64,000 nt of DNA from an uncultured Bacteroidales bacterium. Its GTDB lineage: Bacteria; Bacteroidota; Bacteroidia; Bacteroidales; Muribaculaceae. The first letter of the stretch is position 1, and each line of letters opens with the position of its first letter. The stretch is from the NCBI GenBank assembly GCA_900542185.1, contig UQMZ01000006.1, positions 1-64,000 of the forward strand, given 5' to 3'. The notes under the pieces are model-generated. The model had not been told where the DNA came from and made no database searches. It worked only from the letters and a program-made list of their open reading frames with translations. This document shows, piece after piece, positions 16,950 to 26,475 of this stretch. The translations under genes were made by a program, and so were the position numbers.

Positions 16950-17213
16950 TCAGCTATTTAGGTCGTATTTTACAACCCAATACCCTGTCTTATTGCTGCC
17001 TTTGCGCTCTATCCAACCGGCAGCTTTCATGTTGGTGATAATCTTCTTTATGCCGTTTTCGGTAAGTCCTGATTTCTCGGCGAGTTCTACACGAGTAAGA
17101 CGAGGATTATCCGCAAGCATCAATAGTATAGATAGTTCAGATTTATTGGGTACTTTATTGGGTACTTTATAGACAGAAAGCCGGACGATCGCTCGCCCGG
17201 CTTTCTCCTTACA
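16950..17213 (-). pseudogene. C-terminal winged-helix stump of an ATP-binding protein
   Basis: The minus strand is open from an in-frame stop at 17214-17216 to a TGA at 16950-16952, with no plausible start. It reads KVPNKVPNKSELSILL, then LADNPRLTRVELAEKSGL, then KKIITNMKAAGWIERKG and KTGYWVVKYDLNS. This is the typical winged-helix end, with a VPNK-repeat linker, of Schlafen/AlbA_2-type ATP-binding proteins common in Bacteroidales. Everything upstream of the linker is missing, so it is a truncated remnant, probably left by a past rearrangement. Confidence 0.65.
17176..17205. terminator. Hairpin between remnant and GH92 3' end
   Basis: A 9-bp stem, GAAAGCCGG (17176-17184) with CCGGCTTTC (17197-17205), and a 12-base loop. 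It lies about 100 bases beyond the GH92 stop on the minus strand. No strong T-run flanks it on either side, so terminator function for GH92 is only likely. Confidence 0.4.
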
Positions 17214-17246
17214 CTATTCTATGTATCGATGTTCAGGGTAATCCTA

Positions 17247-17289
17247 TTTACTCTTATTGATTTTACTCTTATTGATTTACTCTTATTGG
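17247..17289. repeat. Three tandem 14-base repeats after GH92
   Basis: TTTACTCTTATTGA occurs at 17247-17260 and 17262-17275, and with a final G at 17276-17289. The array begins 15 bases beyond the GH92 stop. It looks like replication-slippage DNA; no function is evident. Confidence 0.6.
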
Positions 17290-17303
17290 CTTTCGTGCTT
17301 GTC

Positions 17304-19670
17304 TTATCGCTTACCGGCAGACTTGCTCGCCTTATTGGCTGCTTTCTTGCCGTTGGACTTGGCAGCCTCGTTGCTGAACGAGTAGGGGCGCGATTCGGCC
17401 GACACGCCACGGGTCTCGTTGGGCGTCGGAGCCATCCGGAAGTCGATTGCGGCTCCGGAGGTCAGTTCGTCGTGCGTCAGATAGTTACGGTCGTGGTTTA
17501 CGCCGTTCAGCGTCATGGCCGAGATATATCGGTTCTCGTCGCTGTTTTCAGGAGCGTTTATGCTCAGCGTCTTGCCGTTCTCCAGCTTGACATTCATTTT
17601 CTTGAACAACGGCGTGCCGAGCGCGTACTGTCCGCTGCCGGGACATACGGGATAGAAGCCCATGGCCGAGAACACATACCATGCCGATGTCTGACCGTTG
17701 TCCTCGTCGCCGCAGTAGCCGTCGGGGTTGGCGTTGTACATACGGTCCATTACCTCGCGGATCCAGTGCTGGGCCTTCCAGGGCTGCCCGGCGTAGTCGT
17801 ACAGATAGATCATGTGCTGGATGGGCTGATTGCCGTGGGCGTAGTTACCCATGTTCATGATCTGCATCTCGCGTATCTCGTGTATCACGGAGTTGTAGTA
17901 GCTTTCGTCGAAGATCGGCGGCACGGAGAATACGGAATCAAGCATACCGGTGAATTCGGCGTCACCACCCATCAGGTCGATAAGTCCCTGAGGATCATGG
18001 AACACCGACCAGGTGTAATGCCATGAGTTGCCTTCGGTGAAGGCGTCGCCCCACTTCAGCGGATTGAACGGTGACTGGAACTTACCGTCCTTGTTCTTGC
18101 CACGCATCAGCTTGTACTCCGGGTCGTACAGGTTCTTATAGTTCATGGCGCGCTTCTTGAAGGGAGCCAGTTCCTTGGCCGACTTGCCAAGGCTTTCGCC
18201 CAGCTTATAGATGCACCAGTCGTCGTAGGCATATTCCAGCGTACGGGCCGCATTCTCCTTGATATTCACGTCGTAAGGCACATAACCCAACTTGTTGTAG
18301 TATTCGTGTCCCAGGCGTCCAGTCGAGGGAACCGAGGGATGCACCTTGGTCGTACCGCTCACAACGGCCTCCCACAGTGTGTCGATATCTTTCTGAGGCA
18401 CCTTAACGCCTTTCAGCCAGGCATCTGCGACCACGGACGCAGAGTTATTGCCGACCATACAGCCGCGATGTCCGGGGCTGGCCCATTCGGGCAGGAATCC
18501 GCTCTCGCGGTATGCGTTGGCAAGGCCCTCCTGCATCTTCTCGTTCATTGAGGGATAGGCCAGGTTCAGCAACGGGAACAGGCAGCGGAACGTGTCCCAG
18601 AAACCGGTGTCGGTGAACATATAACCCGGCAGCACCTCGCCGTTGTAGGGGCTATAGTGTACGGGCTGGCCGGCGGCGTCGAACTCGTAGAAGCTGCGGG
18701 GGAACAGCACCGAACGGTACAGACAGGAATAGAAAGTGCGCAGACGGTCCAGGTCATTGTCCTCTACTTCGAAGCGGCCCAATACATCGTTCCAGCGGTC
18801 GCGGCCCTCCTTCTTGATGCGCTCGAAGTTGCCGTCGCCCAGTTCCTTCATGTTGCGCTCAGCCTGTTCGGGGCTGATGAACGAGGATGCAACGCGCGCG
18901 TTGACCACCTGGCCCTTGTGTGTGCGGAAACCTATGATTGCACCGGCATGGTTGCCCTCCACCGACTCACGGCCTGTGACGATATCGCCGTTGTCCAGCA
19001 CCGTTGCGGTGTAGGTAATCGGGGTATCGAACACTATCTCGAAATAATTGCGGAAATTGTCAGGCACGCCGCCGTTGTTCTTGGTGGTATAGCCCACAAC
19101 CTTGTTTTCCGACGGAATCACCTTGACGTACGAGCCGTTGTCCATGGCGTCGATCACCACGTAGCTGTCGTTGTCGGGGAATGTGAAACGCATTGCGGCG
19201 GCACGGTCGGTAGGTGCAACCTCGGCCACCACGTCATGGTCGGCCAAGTACACACGGTAATAATATGGAGTGGCCGTCTCGGCCTTGTGCGAGAACCAGG
19301 AGGCACGTTTGTCCTGATCGAAGACGGGCGTTCCGGTCACCGGCATGATGGCGAACTGTCCGTAGTCGTTGATCCAGGGACTGGGCTGATGCGTCTGCTT
19401 GATGCCGCGGATCTTGTCGGCGTCGTAGGTGTATGCCCAGCCGTCGCCCATCTTGCCGGTCTGCGGTGTCCAGAAATTCATGCCCCAGGGCATGGCCGTG
19501 GCGGGATATGTGTTGCCCGTCGAAAGGGAATGTTTCGACTGCGTGCCCACCAGCGTGCTGACATAATCCACAGGACCCGTGGCCCCGTGTCCGGCGCCAT
19601 ACGCAGCCGTACATGCCAGTACGGATGCAGCCATTACCGCCGAGATTTTCATGATGTTTTTTGTTGGCAT
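17304..19670 (-). CDS. GH92 alpha-mannosidase
   Basis: A secreted protein of 788 residues (or 782 from the MKISAVMAAS start at 19652, which gives a neater signal peptide). The N-terminal beta-sandwich begins VDYVSTLVGTQSKHSLSTGNTYPA. The barrel carries FWDTFRCLFPLL, ASPGHRGCMVGNNSASVVADA, ENAARTLEYAYDDWCIYKLG and GYCGDEDNGQTSAWYVFSAMGFYPVCPGS, all GH92 signatures. GH92 enzymes are Ca2+-dependent exo-alpha-mannosidases, mostly alpha-1,2 or alpha-1,3, that strip mannan or N-glycan side chains. The lysine-rich tail (SNGKKAANKASKSAGKR) is unusual. It is transcribed alone, divergent from the lipoprotein gene, with a near-consensus -7 box (TACCTTTA) at 19748-19755. Confidence 0.94.
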   Translation of the reverse strand: MPTKNIMKISAVMAASVLACTAAYGAGHGATGPVDYVSTLVGTQSKHSLSTGNTYPATAMPWGMNFWTPQTGKMGDGWAYTYDADKIRGIKQTHQPSPWINDYGQFAIMPVTGTPVFDQDKRASWFSHKAETATPYYYRVYLADHDVVAEVAPTDRAAAMRFTFPDNDSYVVIDAMDNGSYVKVIPSENKVVGYTTKNNGGVPDNFRNYFEIVFDTPITYTATVLDNGDIVTGRESVEGNHAGAIIGFRTHKGQVVNARVASSFISPEQAERNMKELGDGNFERIKKEGRDRWNDVLGRFEVEDNDLDRLRTFYSCLYRSVLFPRSFYEFDAAGQPVHYSPYNGEVLPGYMFTDTGFWDTFRCLFPLLNLAYPSMNEKMQEGLANAYRESGFLPEWASPGHRGCMVGNNSASVVADAWLKGVKVPQKDIDTLWEAVVSGTTKVHPSVPSTGRLGHEYYNKLGYVPYDVNIKENAARTLEYAYDDWCIYKLGESLGKSAKELAPFKKRAMNYKNLYDPEYKLMRGKNKDGKFQSPFNPLKWGDAFTEGNSWHYTWSVFHDPQGLIDLMGGDAEFTGMLDSVFSVPPIFDESYYNSVIHEIREMQIMNMGNYAHGNQPIQHMIYLYDYAGQPWKAQHWIREVMDRMYNANPDGYCGDEDNGQTSAWYVFSAMGFYPVCPGSGQYALGTPLFKKMNVKLENGKTLSINAPENSDENRYISAMTLNGVNHDRNYLTHDELTSGAAIDFRMAPTPNETRGVSAESRPYSFSNEAAKSNGKKAANKASKSAGKR

Positions 19671-19979
19671 TCTGTATTTGTTTATGTTGTTTTTATTGTT
19701 TTGCGATATAGATTCACCTGTTGGCTATCCCTTTTATTATTACGGTGTAAAGGTACATATTTAATGTGTCCCGAAAGTTTCTATCCTTGCCAAATCTGTA
19801 TACATGTAGAGGACAATACTTATTTGGCGCAAGTGGATTACATTTTGCCTTTTTTAATATGCTTAATTTGCGGTGTAAAAAGTTTTGAAGACATTTTAAA
19901 AAACCTTAAAGACTTTTACCGAACGCTACAGTACCTTAAAAATAAAAAGCCAACAAACATTATCAACAAAATATCTAAC
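19671..19979. promoter_or_regulatory. Divergent regulatory gap, GH92 / lipoprotein
   Basis: A 309-base AT-rich gap between divergent genes. On the minus strand TACCTTTA (19748-19755) is one base from the TAnnTTTG -7 box and would drive GH92. CAAATCTGTAT (19791-19801) resembles the repeat motif near HTCS-1. On the plus strand TTACATTTTG (19838-19847) and TTAATTTG (19863-19870) are imperfect -7 candidates for the surface-lipoprotein operon; neither has a proper -33 partner. No gene is present. Confidence 0.4.
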
Positions 19980-21800
19980 ATGAAACTTAACGGATTTCTG
20001 AAATGGTTAGGACTTGCAGCAGTGGCCGGACTGTTCATGGTCGGCTCATCGGCATGTTCTGACTCCAACGGAGATGACCTGGTAGGCATGGGCACAGTCT
20101 CCGGTCTCGTCACTGACGAACAGCAGACCCCGCTGCAGGGCGTCAAGGTCTCGCTTCACAAAACCGAAAACTCGACGTCCACCGACGCACAGGGCAAGTA
20201 CTCGCTCGCCGACGTGCCGATGACTTCGGGCATCATCGTGTTCGAGAAGGAAGGTTACGAGACTACGGCCGTAACCGTCACGGCTAAAAAATTCGGCGAG
20301 CTGACCACCGCCAATGTCAACGTCGCCATGGTATTCGCCAACGCATCCATCAAGGGTACCGTGCTTGACGCCGACCACGACAACGCTCCCTTAGTCGGCG
20401 CCACCGTCAAGGTAAGCGACTTCCAGACCACCGAGACCGATGCACAGGGTAACTTCGAGCTCCGCAACCTCACGCTGAAGGACTACACCGTCACCATACA
20501 GAAGGAAGGATACCCCGAAGTGACCAAGCAGGTGAAGGTAGACGACTTCGTGGATGGCGTGGCTGAGCTGCAGATCACCATGGGCAGCGCATTCGTGCTC
20601 CGCGGCCTCACCAAGTCCGCGCTGATGGACGCTCCCAAGTGGTATTATAATGAGTACCGCGGCGGCCGCAACGCCGAGAACTATCCTCACTGGGACTGGG
20701 CCTGCAACTATATGTGCACCCTTGAGTTCGTGGGCGACTACGAGGAGCAGAACGAGGGAACGACCCTGCGTATCCGCAACTCGAGCGACGACCAGCGCAA
20801 CAATCCCGTGGACATGGAGATGTTCGACTCCTTCGTTTACGGCAGCAAGCTCATCACGGCCGACAACTGCCTGATGACCCTGGAAAGCCGCACCCATAAC
20901 GCATCCGACGACGCTCCCGCATACTTCGGCGTCCAGGTTGTAGACCTGTCCGAAGCTGAGCCTGTGGCCCACCTCATCGACGGCGTACGCACACTGGCCT
21001 CCGAGAACTATCAGCAGATCATCACCGACCTCAGCGCCTATATAGGTAAGGAAGTGATCATCGCCATCGGTACGTTCCGTCACGATGCCGGCGACTACTG
21101 GAAGCAGTTCGTGATCCGCCGCATCGCCTTCACCGCAAGCCCCATCGAATCGCTGTGGGCATGGCTCCCCGGCACCGAGATTCCCGGTCTGGAAGGCTGG
21201 AAGCTCACCAAGGAGATGGTTCGCTCCACGATGCCTCAGACCAAGAGCAGCTTCACCGGCATCAGCCCCGTCAGCGGAAACCGCGACGACTACTTCAACG
21301 CTTACCGCTCGTGGCGCGACGTGGCCCACGTTGCAGCCGAATGGAGCTACATGCCTCTCACCAAGGATCCCGAGGTGTTCCCGTCGGAAGGCTACCTGAT
21401 CAAGACACGTGGCGGCGACAACGTAAACACCAAGGTGCCCGAGTCGTACTTCTACTCCAAGTTCAGCATCAGTGAGGGCCACAACAAGTTCAACCTGACC
21501 TGCCGAAACTTCGGTTCGAACTACACGTTCTTCAAGATCACGGCCATCACCGACGACGGCACCGTGAAGCATCTGTCGCCCGTGAGCAACAACGCCCAGG
21601 CCGCAGAGGCCGCTGCCGACGGCTGCTGGAAGTTCAAGCACGACGCCGGAACTCCCTCCGATCCCGGAAGCTACTGTACGTTCGTCTACGACCTGTCGGA
21701 ATTCAACGGCAAGGACGTGACCATCGCAATGGGCGTGTTCAAGGGCGAGGAGAACGGCGACGAGAACAAGCTGTGCTTCTATTCCATCAAACTGAACTGA
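19980..21800 (+). CDS. Surface lipoprotein, putative glycan-binding protein
   Basis: A 606-residue lipoprotein with lipobox GSSAC (Cys26) followed by the acidic stretch SDSNGDD, typical of Bacteroidetes surface export. Two carboxypeptidase-regulatory-like beta-sandwiches follow (about 35-115 and 118-200: VSGLVTDEQQTPLQGVKVSL and IKGTVLDADHD). The rest appears to be two copies of a beta-sandwich module, each ending in a DLS-x-x-xGK-(E/D)V-x-IA-x-G-F pattern, as in LSAYIGKEVIIAIGTF and LSEFNGKDVTIAMGVF. It leads the GH76-SusC-SusD operon, 16 bases before GH76, the usual place for a surface glycan-binding protein. No named family is recognised for the C-terminal modules, so the binding role is inferred. 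The ATG at 19980 is the only start giving a signal peptide. Confidence 0.7.
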   Translation: MKLNGFLKWLGLAAVAGLFMVGSSACSDSNGDDLVGMGTVSGLVTDEQQTPLQGVKVSLHKTENSTSTDAQGKYSLADVPMTSGIIVFEKEGYETTAVTVTAKKFGELTTANVNVAMVFANASIKGTVLDADHDNAPLVGATVKVSDFQTTETDAQGNFELRNLTLKDYTVTIQKEGYPEVTKQVKVDDFVDGVAELQITMGSAFVLRGLTKSALMDAPKWYYNEYRGGRNAENYPHWDWACNYMCTLEFVGDYEEQNEGTTLRIRNSSDDQRNNPVDMEMFDSFVYGSKLITADNCLMTLESRTHNASDDAPAYFGVQVVDLSEAEPVAHLIDGVRTLASENYQQIITDLSAYIGKEVIIAIGTFRHDAGDYWKQFVIRRIAFTASPIESLWAWLPGTEIPGLEGWKLTKEMVRSTMPQTKSSFTGISPVSGNRDDYFNAYRSWRDVAHVAAEWSYMPLTKDPEVFPSEGYLIKTRGGDNVNTKVPESYFYSKFSISEGHNKFNLTCRNFGSNYTFFKITAITDDGTVKHLSPVSNNAQAAEAAADGCWKFKHDAGTPSDPGSYCTFVYDLSEFNGKDVTIAMGVFKGEENGDENKLCFYSIKLN

Positions 21801-21816
21801 TATTCTCTTTTCCATC

Positions 21817-23274
21817 ATGAATTTCGATAATTTCATAAAAAGAGCCACTCTCAGACTGGGTGCCCTGACGGTAATCACCGTCATGGGCGCCACAGCCTGC
21901 GGGGCGGAAAAGAACGAGCCGAACAACCCCGACACTCCGAAACCGGAAGTCGGCGCCACGGCCAATACGTCGCGCGCCATCGAGATAATCGACGCCGCCG
22001 TGGACAATTATTTCAAGGGTCCGGGCATGGCCATGTCGCGCTACTACAATCCCTATACCGACAAAGCCAGCGACGAACTCGGCAGCGTATGGATGTACAC
22101 ATCTTCCATCGAGGCCGTGAACGCCGTGCTGAACTCGCTTAACGCCCTCAAGGCCGAAGGCAAGCCGGAACTGTACGACGCAAACTTCTCCAGATATGCC
22201 ACCCTGCTCGACAATCTGGTGGACAATCTGGAGTTCTACGCCGGCACATACGAACTAACCTCCTACACCGGCACCAACACCTGGACCGTCTACGGCGTGA
22301 ACCGCGGAGCCGGCAAGGGGAGCGCCGACGTGACGGGCGTGCTCAACGTTTACGACGACCAGATGTGGCTGGTACGCGAACTTCTCGATGCATACGAGGC
22401 CACAGGCAAGGACGCCTACCTGAAGAAAGCCGAATACCTCACGGCATACGTGCTGGACGGATGGGACTGCACCCTCGACGCCAACGGCAAGCAGAACGGC
22501 GGCATCACATGGGGCCCCGGTTATGTAACGAAGCATTCATGCTCCAACGGCCCGATGGTGACCCCGCTGGTGAAACTGGCTCAGATATACAAGGGCAAGA
22601 GCGACCCCATCACCTACGGCGTGATCAATCCCGACAAGACCCGCGCCAAGCAGACCAAGGCAAAGGCCGACTACTATCTGGAAATGGCCAAGGCCGTGTA
22701 CGACTATCAGAAGTCGCACCTCTACGATGAGTCGACAGGCGTGTTCGTGGACATGATGGGCAACGACGACAACGGCGCCCAGATCCGCTATGAGGAGATA
22801 GACGGCGTACGTTACCGCGGCCACGTGGCCCTGAGCGCAGCCGTAGGCGAGCGTTACTCCTACAACACCGGCACGATGGTGTCAGGAGCCGCCAATCTCT
22901 ACGAGGCTACAAAGGACAACGCTTATCTGGAAGACCTTAAGAAATACGCCGACCGCAGCTTCGCATACTTCGCCAAGCCCGTAAGCTCGAAGCCCGGCTG
23001 CTACGAAATGCCTCTGACCGGCTTCAACAACTGGTTCAACTGCGTGCTGCTGCGCGGATATGCCGACGCGGTCAAGGCTTATCCCAAGGCCGCCGAGTAC
23101 GCCAAGGCTTACCAGAACAACCTCGACTACGCATACTCCAACCACCTGTACAACCACATGCTGCCGCCCAGCCTGCTGGCCGGCTGGAACACCTCGCGCG
23201 ACCGCAACAACATGGAGGCCATGTTCACCTTCGCGTTCGCCACGGAATATGCAGTTCTTCAAGCATTAAAGTAA
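21817..23274 (+). CDS. GH76 endo-alpha-1,6-mannanase lipoprotein
   Basis: A protein of 485 residues with a lipoprotein signal (GATAC, Cys28) and a proline-rich linker, so probably held on the outer membrane. The (alpha/alpha)6 barrel has the GH76 catalytic Asp-Asp pair, Asp180-Asp181 in NVYDDQMWLVRELLDAY, preceded by SVWMYTSSIEAVNAVL and followed by ITWGPGYVTKHSCSNGP. GH76 enzymes are retaining endo-alpha-1,6-mannanases that cut the mannan backbone. A surface GH76 supplies oligosaccharides to the SusC/D pair encoded next, 15 bases downstream. Compared with bacterial members it contains an insert around 265-285 (PDKTRAKQTKAKAD). Assignment is firm. Confidence 0.92.
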   Translation: MNFDNFIKRATLRLGALTVITVMGATACGAEKNEPNNPDTPKPEVGATANTSRAIEIIDAAVDNYFKGPGMAMSRYYNPYTDKASDELGSVWMYTSSIEAVNAVLNSLNALKAEGKPELYDANFSRYATLLDNLVDNLEFYAGTYELTSYTGTNTWTVYGVNRGAGKGSADVTGVLNVYDDQMWLVRELLDAYEATGKDAYLKKAEYLTAYVLDGWDCTLDANGKQNGGITWGPGYVTKHSCSNGPMVTPLVKLAQIYKGKSDPITYGVINPDKTRAKQTKAKADYYLEMAKAVYDYQKSHLYDESTGVFVDMMGNDDNGAQIRYEEIDGVRYRGHVALSAAVGERYSYNTGTMVSGAANLYEATKDNAYLEDLKKYADRSFAYFAKPVSSKPGCYEMPLTGFNNWFNCVLLRGYADAVKAYPKAAEYAKAYQNNLDYAYSNHLYNHMLPPSLLAGWNTSRDRNNMEAMFTFAFATEYAVLQALK

Positions 23275-23289
23275 TCAACAATAACAATC

Positions 23290-26200
23290 ATGACTAAAAC
23301 TCCAGACAAAATCAAGAGGCTGGCCCGATTCGTGGCTATGATCCTCCTATGTCTTGCCTTCCCGGTGGCGGCACAAGCCCAGACGCTTGTCAACGTCAGC
23401 GGTGTGGTCACTGACGAGAACAACGAGCCGCTGATCGGCGCGACCGTAATGGTCAAGGGTTCCACCACCGGCACCTCAACCGACATGGACGGCAAATACT
23501 CCATCAAGGCTCCCGACAACGCCACGCTGCTGTTCTCCTACGTGGGTTACACGCCCATCAACGAGAAGCTGAACGGCCGCACCACCCTTAACGTCTCCAT
23601 GGCTCCCGACAGCCAGGTGATGGACGAGCTGGTGGTGGTGGGTTACGGCACACAGCGCCGCGGATCCGTAACCGGTGCCGTGGCAAGCGTCAAGGGCTCA
23701 GAGATGCTTAAGACCAACAACGAGAACCCGCAGAACATGCTTACCGGCCGTATTCCCGGTCTGCGTGTATGGCAGAAAAGCTCCGAACCCGGTACATACC
23801 AGAACAACATGGATATCCGTGGCATGGGCGCTCCCCTCGTAGTAATCGACGGTATCCCACGCACGGTCGAGGATTTCCAGCGACTCAACGCCAACGACAT
23901 CCAGGACGTATCCGTACTGAAGGACGCATCGGCCGCCATCTACGGTGTACGCGCCGCAAACGGTGTGCTCCTGGTCACCACCAAGGAAGGCTCCAAGAGC
24001 AAGATCAACGTATCCTACAGCGGTTCCTACACCATCCAGGTTCCCAACAAGATGCCCAGGCTGGCCAGCGCATACGACGCAATGACCATCTACAACGAGC
24101 AGAAATGGAACAACATCAACGGCGGCTCCATCGGCTTCAGCGAGGCTGACTTCGCGGCTTTGGCCGACGGCACTCGCCGCACCTCCAACTGGAACGACCT
24201 GATCATCGCCAAGACAGCGCCCCAGACCCAGCATGACGTAAGCATCTCGGGCGGCAACGAGCGCGTGCAGTTCTACACCAGCTTCGGTTACTTCTACCAG
24301 CAGGGTATATTCAAGAGCGGCGACCTGAACTACGATAAGTTCAACGTACGCGCCAACATCACCGCACAGATAGTGCGCGGTCTGAAGTTCTACGCCAACC
24401 TGGCCGGCATGGCCGACAAGCGCAACGCACCCTACGAAAGCTCCGTGGACATCATCCGCAACCTGTGGAAGCAGGGCGTGCTCTATCCCGCATACGCCGA
24501 CCCCGACAACACCATGCTGAACTACGAGGGCCTCGACCTGGAGCAGAACACCGTGGCCATGATGACGTCCGACATCAGCGGTCACCGCAAGTACCGCCAG
24601 AAGACCTTCGAGTCGTCGGCTTACCTGAACTTCGACTTCGGCGAATACATCCGTCCGCTCCAGGGCCTGCAGGCCAAGGCGCTGATCAGCTACGACTATC
24701 GCGTGGACAACAACGAGATATACCGCAAGGAATACTATCAGTACGCCTACGATCCCCTGACCGACTCCTACACTCAGAAGATCTACAACAACAGCTCGCC
24801 GAGCAACCTGCGCCGCGAATTCTATTCCAAATCGCAGCTCCTGGGTCAGTTCATCCTGAACTATAACCGTGAGTTCGCCGAGAAGCACGACGTAGGCGCC
24901 ACCCTGGGCTGGGAGTGGCAGAAACGCACCGGCGACAACTTCTACGCCGTCCGCGACCTGGCGTTCGCCAATCCCTACCTGTTGGTAGGTCTCACAGAGG
25001 GCCAGATCGGCGCCATGAACGGCGGCGACAACGACCTGTATGAAATAGCCAACCAGGCTTTGATAGGACGTATCAACTATTCGTTCGACGACCGCTATCT
25101 GCTCGAGGCACAGTTCCGTTATGACGGATCGTCCAAGTTCGCCAAGGGACACCAGTGGGGCTTCTTCCCCTCGGTTTCCGCAGGATGGAGAATCTCGTCC
25201 GAACCTTTCTTCGCCGATGCAGCCGCCAAGGCCCACATCGACAACCTGAAGATCCGCGCCAGCTACGGTGAGCTCGGTGACGACGGCAGTCTGGAATACG
25301 ACTGGGCGATGGGTTACAGATACCCCGCCGGCATCCCCGCCGACAACGGTAACTACAACGGTTACTCACCCGGTTACGTGTTCAACGGCCAGTACATCTC
25401 CGCGGCTTCTCCCCTTGCCCTCCCCAACACCAACATCACCTGGTACAAATCCAAGACATTCGACATCGGTGTTGACTTCGACATGCACAACGGCATCTTC
25501 GGATTCTCGTTCGACTACTTCCACCGTCACCGCAGCGGCCTGTTCGCACGCAACGAAGGCGGTCTCCCCACCGTGGTGGGCGCCACGGCACCTCGCGAGA
25601 ACCTGAACAGCGACTCGCATCTGGGTATGGAGCTTGAGCTGCGCCACCACAACAAGGTGGGCAACGTTACCTACGACCTGCGCGGTATGGTGACCATCAC
25701 CCGCAACAAATACCTGCACGCCTCGCAGAACGGCCCGTACGCCAACAGCTACGACCGCTGGCGTCACGACAACCTGAACAACCGCTATCAGGGCGTTCAG
25801 TTCGGCTACACCGGCGCCGGCCGCTACGAAAGCTGGAACGACATCTGGAACTACACCGGCTATCAGGAGAAGGACGTTCTGCCCGGCGACTACAAGTACG
25901 AGGACTGGAACGGCGACGGCGAGATCAACGGCGAGGACGAGCATCCCTTCGCCTACGACCAGACTCCCTGGATGAACTACTCGCTGAACGCATCGCTGGC
26001 CTGGAACGGCCTCGACTTCTCGATGCTGTGGCAAGGCTCGGCCCTCGGTTCGATGGAATACAAGGAACCCCTCTACTCCATCTGGGGCGACATGGGAGGC
26101 GGTATCCTGCAGCAGTACACCGACCGCTGGCATCCCGTCAACGCCACCGACGATCCCTACGACCCGGCCACACAGTGGGTAAGCGGATACTACGGCTACA

Positions 26201-26457
26201 CCGGCCACTATCCCCGCGCCAACTCGTCGTTCAACCGCGTCAGCACCGACTACCTGCGTCTCAAGAGCATCGAGCTGGGCTACACGCTGCCCGAGAAATG
26301 GACGCGCCAGTGCCGCATCCGCATCTACTTCAACGCCTACAACCTGCTGACGTTCACAAAGGTCAAGTTCGTCGATCCCGAGCATCCCGACGACGACCTG
26401 GGCCGTATGTATCCTCTGAACAAGACCTTCACGTTCGGTCTGAATTTCTCCTTCTAA
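23290..26457 (+). CDS. susC: SusC-like TonB-dependent transporter (mannan locus)
   Basis: An outer-membrane transporter of 1055 residues. After the signal peptide comes a CarboxypepD_reg-like domain (VSGVVTDENNEPLIGATVMV), the TonB-box region (MDELVVVGYGTQRRGSVTG) and a plug (GRIPGLRVWQKSS, PLVVIDGIPR, DVSVLKDASAAIYGVRAANG). The 22-stranded barrel ends in the aromatic FTFGLNFSF. SusC proteins import oligosaccharides using TonB energy, lidded by SusD. It forms a tight operon with GH76 (15 bases upstream) and SusD (18 bases downstream). Codon use in this operon is strongly biased to C- and G-ending codons, suggesting high expression. Confidence 0.96.
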   Translation: MTKTPDKIKRLARFVAMILLCLAFPVAAQAQTLVNVSGVVTDENNEPLIGATVMVKGSTTGTSTDMDGKYSIKAPDNATLLFSYVGYTPINEKLNGRTTLNVSMAPDSQVMDELVVVGYGTQRRGSVTGAVASVKGSEMLKTNNENPQNMLTGRIPGLRVWQKSSEPGTYQNNMDIRGMGAPLVVIDGIPRTVEDFQRLNANDIQDVSVLKDASAAIYGVRAANGVLLVTTKEGSKSKINVSYSGSYTIQVPNKMPRLASAYDAMTIYNEQKWNNINGGSIGFSEADFAALADGTRRTSNWNDLIIAKTAPQTQHDVSISGGNERVQFYTSFGYFYQQGIFKSGDLNYDKFNVRANITAQIVRGLKFYANLAGMADKRNAPYESSVDIIRNLWKQGVLYPAYADPDNTMLNYEGLDLEQNTVAMMTSDISGHRKYRQKTFESSAYLNFDFGEYIRPLQGLQAKALISYDYRVDNNEIYRKEYYQYAYDPLTDSYTQKIYNNSSPSNLRREFYSKSQLLGQFILNYNREFAEKHDVGATLGWEWQKRTGDNFYAVRDLAFANPYLLVGLTEGQIGAMNGGDNDLYEIANQALIGRINYSFDDRYLLEAQFRYDGSSKFAKGHQWGFFPSVSAGWRISSEPFFADAAAKAHIDNLKIRASYGELGDDGSLEYDWAMGYRYPAGIPADNGNYNGYSPGYVFNGQYISAASPLALPNTNITWYKSKTFDIGVDFDMHNGIFGFSFDYFHRHRSGLFARNEGGLPTVVGATAPRENLNSDSHLGMELELRHHNKVGNVTYDLRGMVTITRNKYLHASQNGPYANSYDRWRHDNLNNRYQGVQFGYTGAGRYESWNDIWNYTGYQEKDVLPGDYKYEDWNGDGEINGEDEHPFAYDQTPWMNYSLNASLAWNGLDFSMLWQGSALGSMEYKEPLYSIWGDMGGGILQQYTDRWHPVNATDDPYDPATQWVSGYYGYTGHYPRANSSFNRVSTDYLRLKSIELGYTLPEKWTRQCRIRIYFNAYNLLTFTKVKFVDPEHPDDDLGRMYPLNKTFTFGLNFSF

Positions 26458-26475
26458 ACTCAACTGAAAATCAAC

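Noticed and set aside
16950..17213. A small stand-alone winged-helix regulator
   Set aside because: There is no start codon or leader, and the VPNK-repeat linker shows it is the tail of a larger ATP-binding protein.
17247..17289. CRISPR array
   Set aside because: Repeats are 14 bases with 0-1 base between them and no cas gene is nearby. The arrays at 48106 and 52293 are likewise gapless tandem repeats.
18657..19979. Extension of the surface lipoprotein frame upstream of 19980
   Set aside because: It would run antisense through GH92 and lacks any domain. The ATG at 19980 gives a proper lipoprotein signal.
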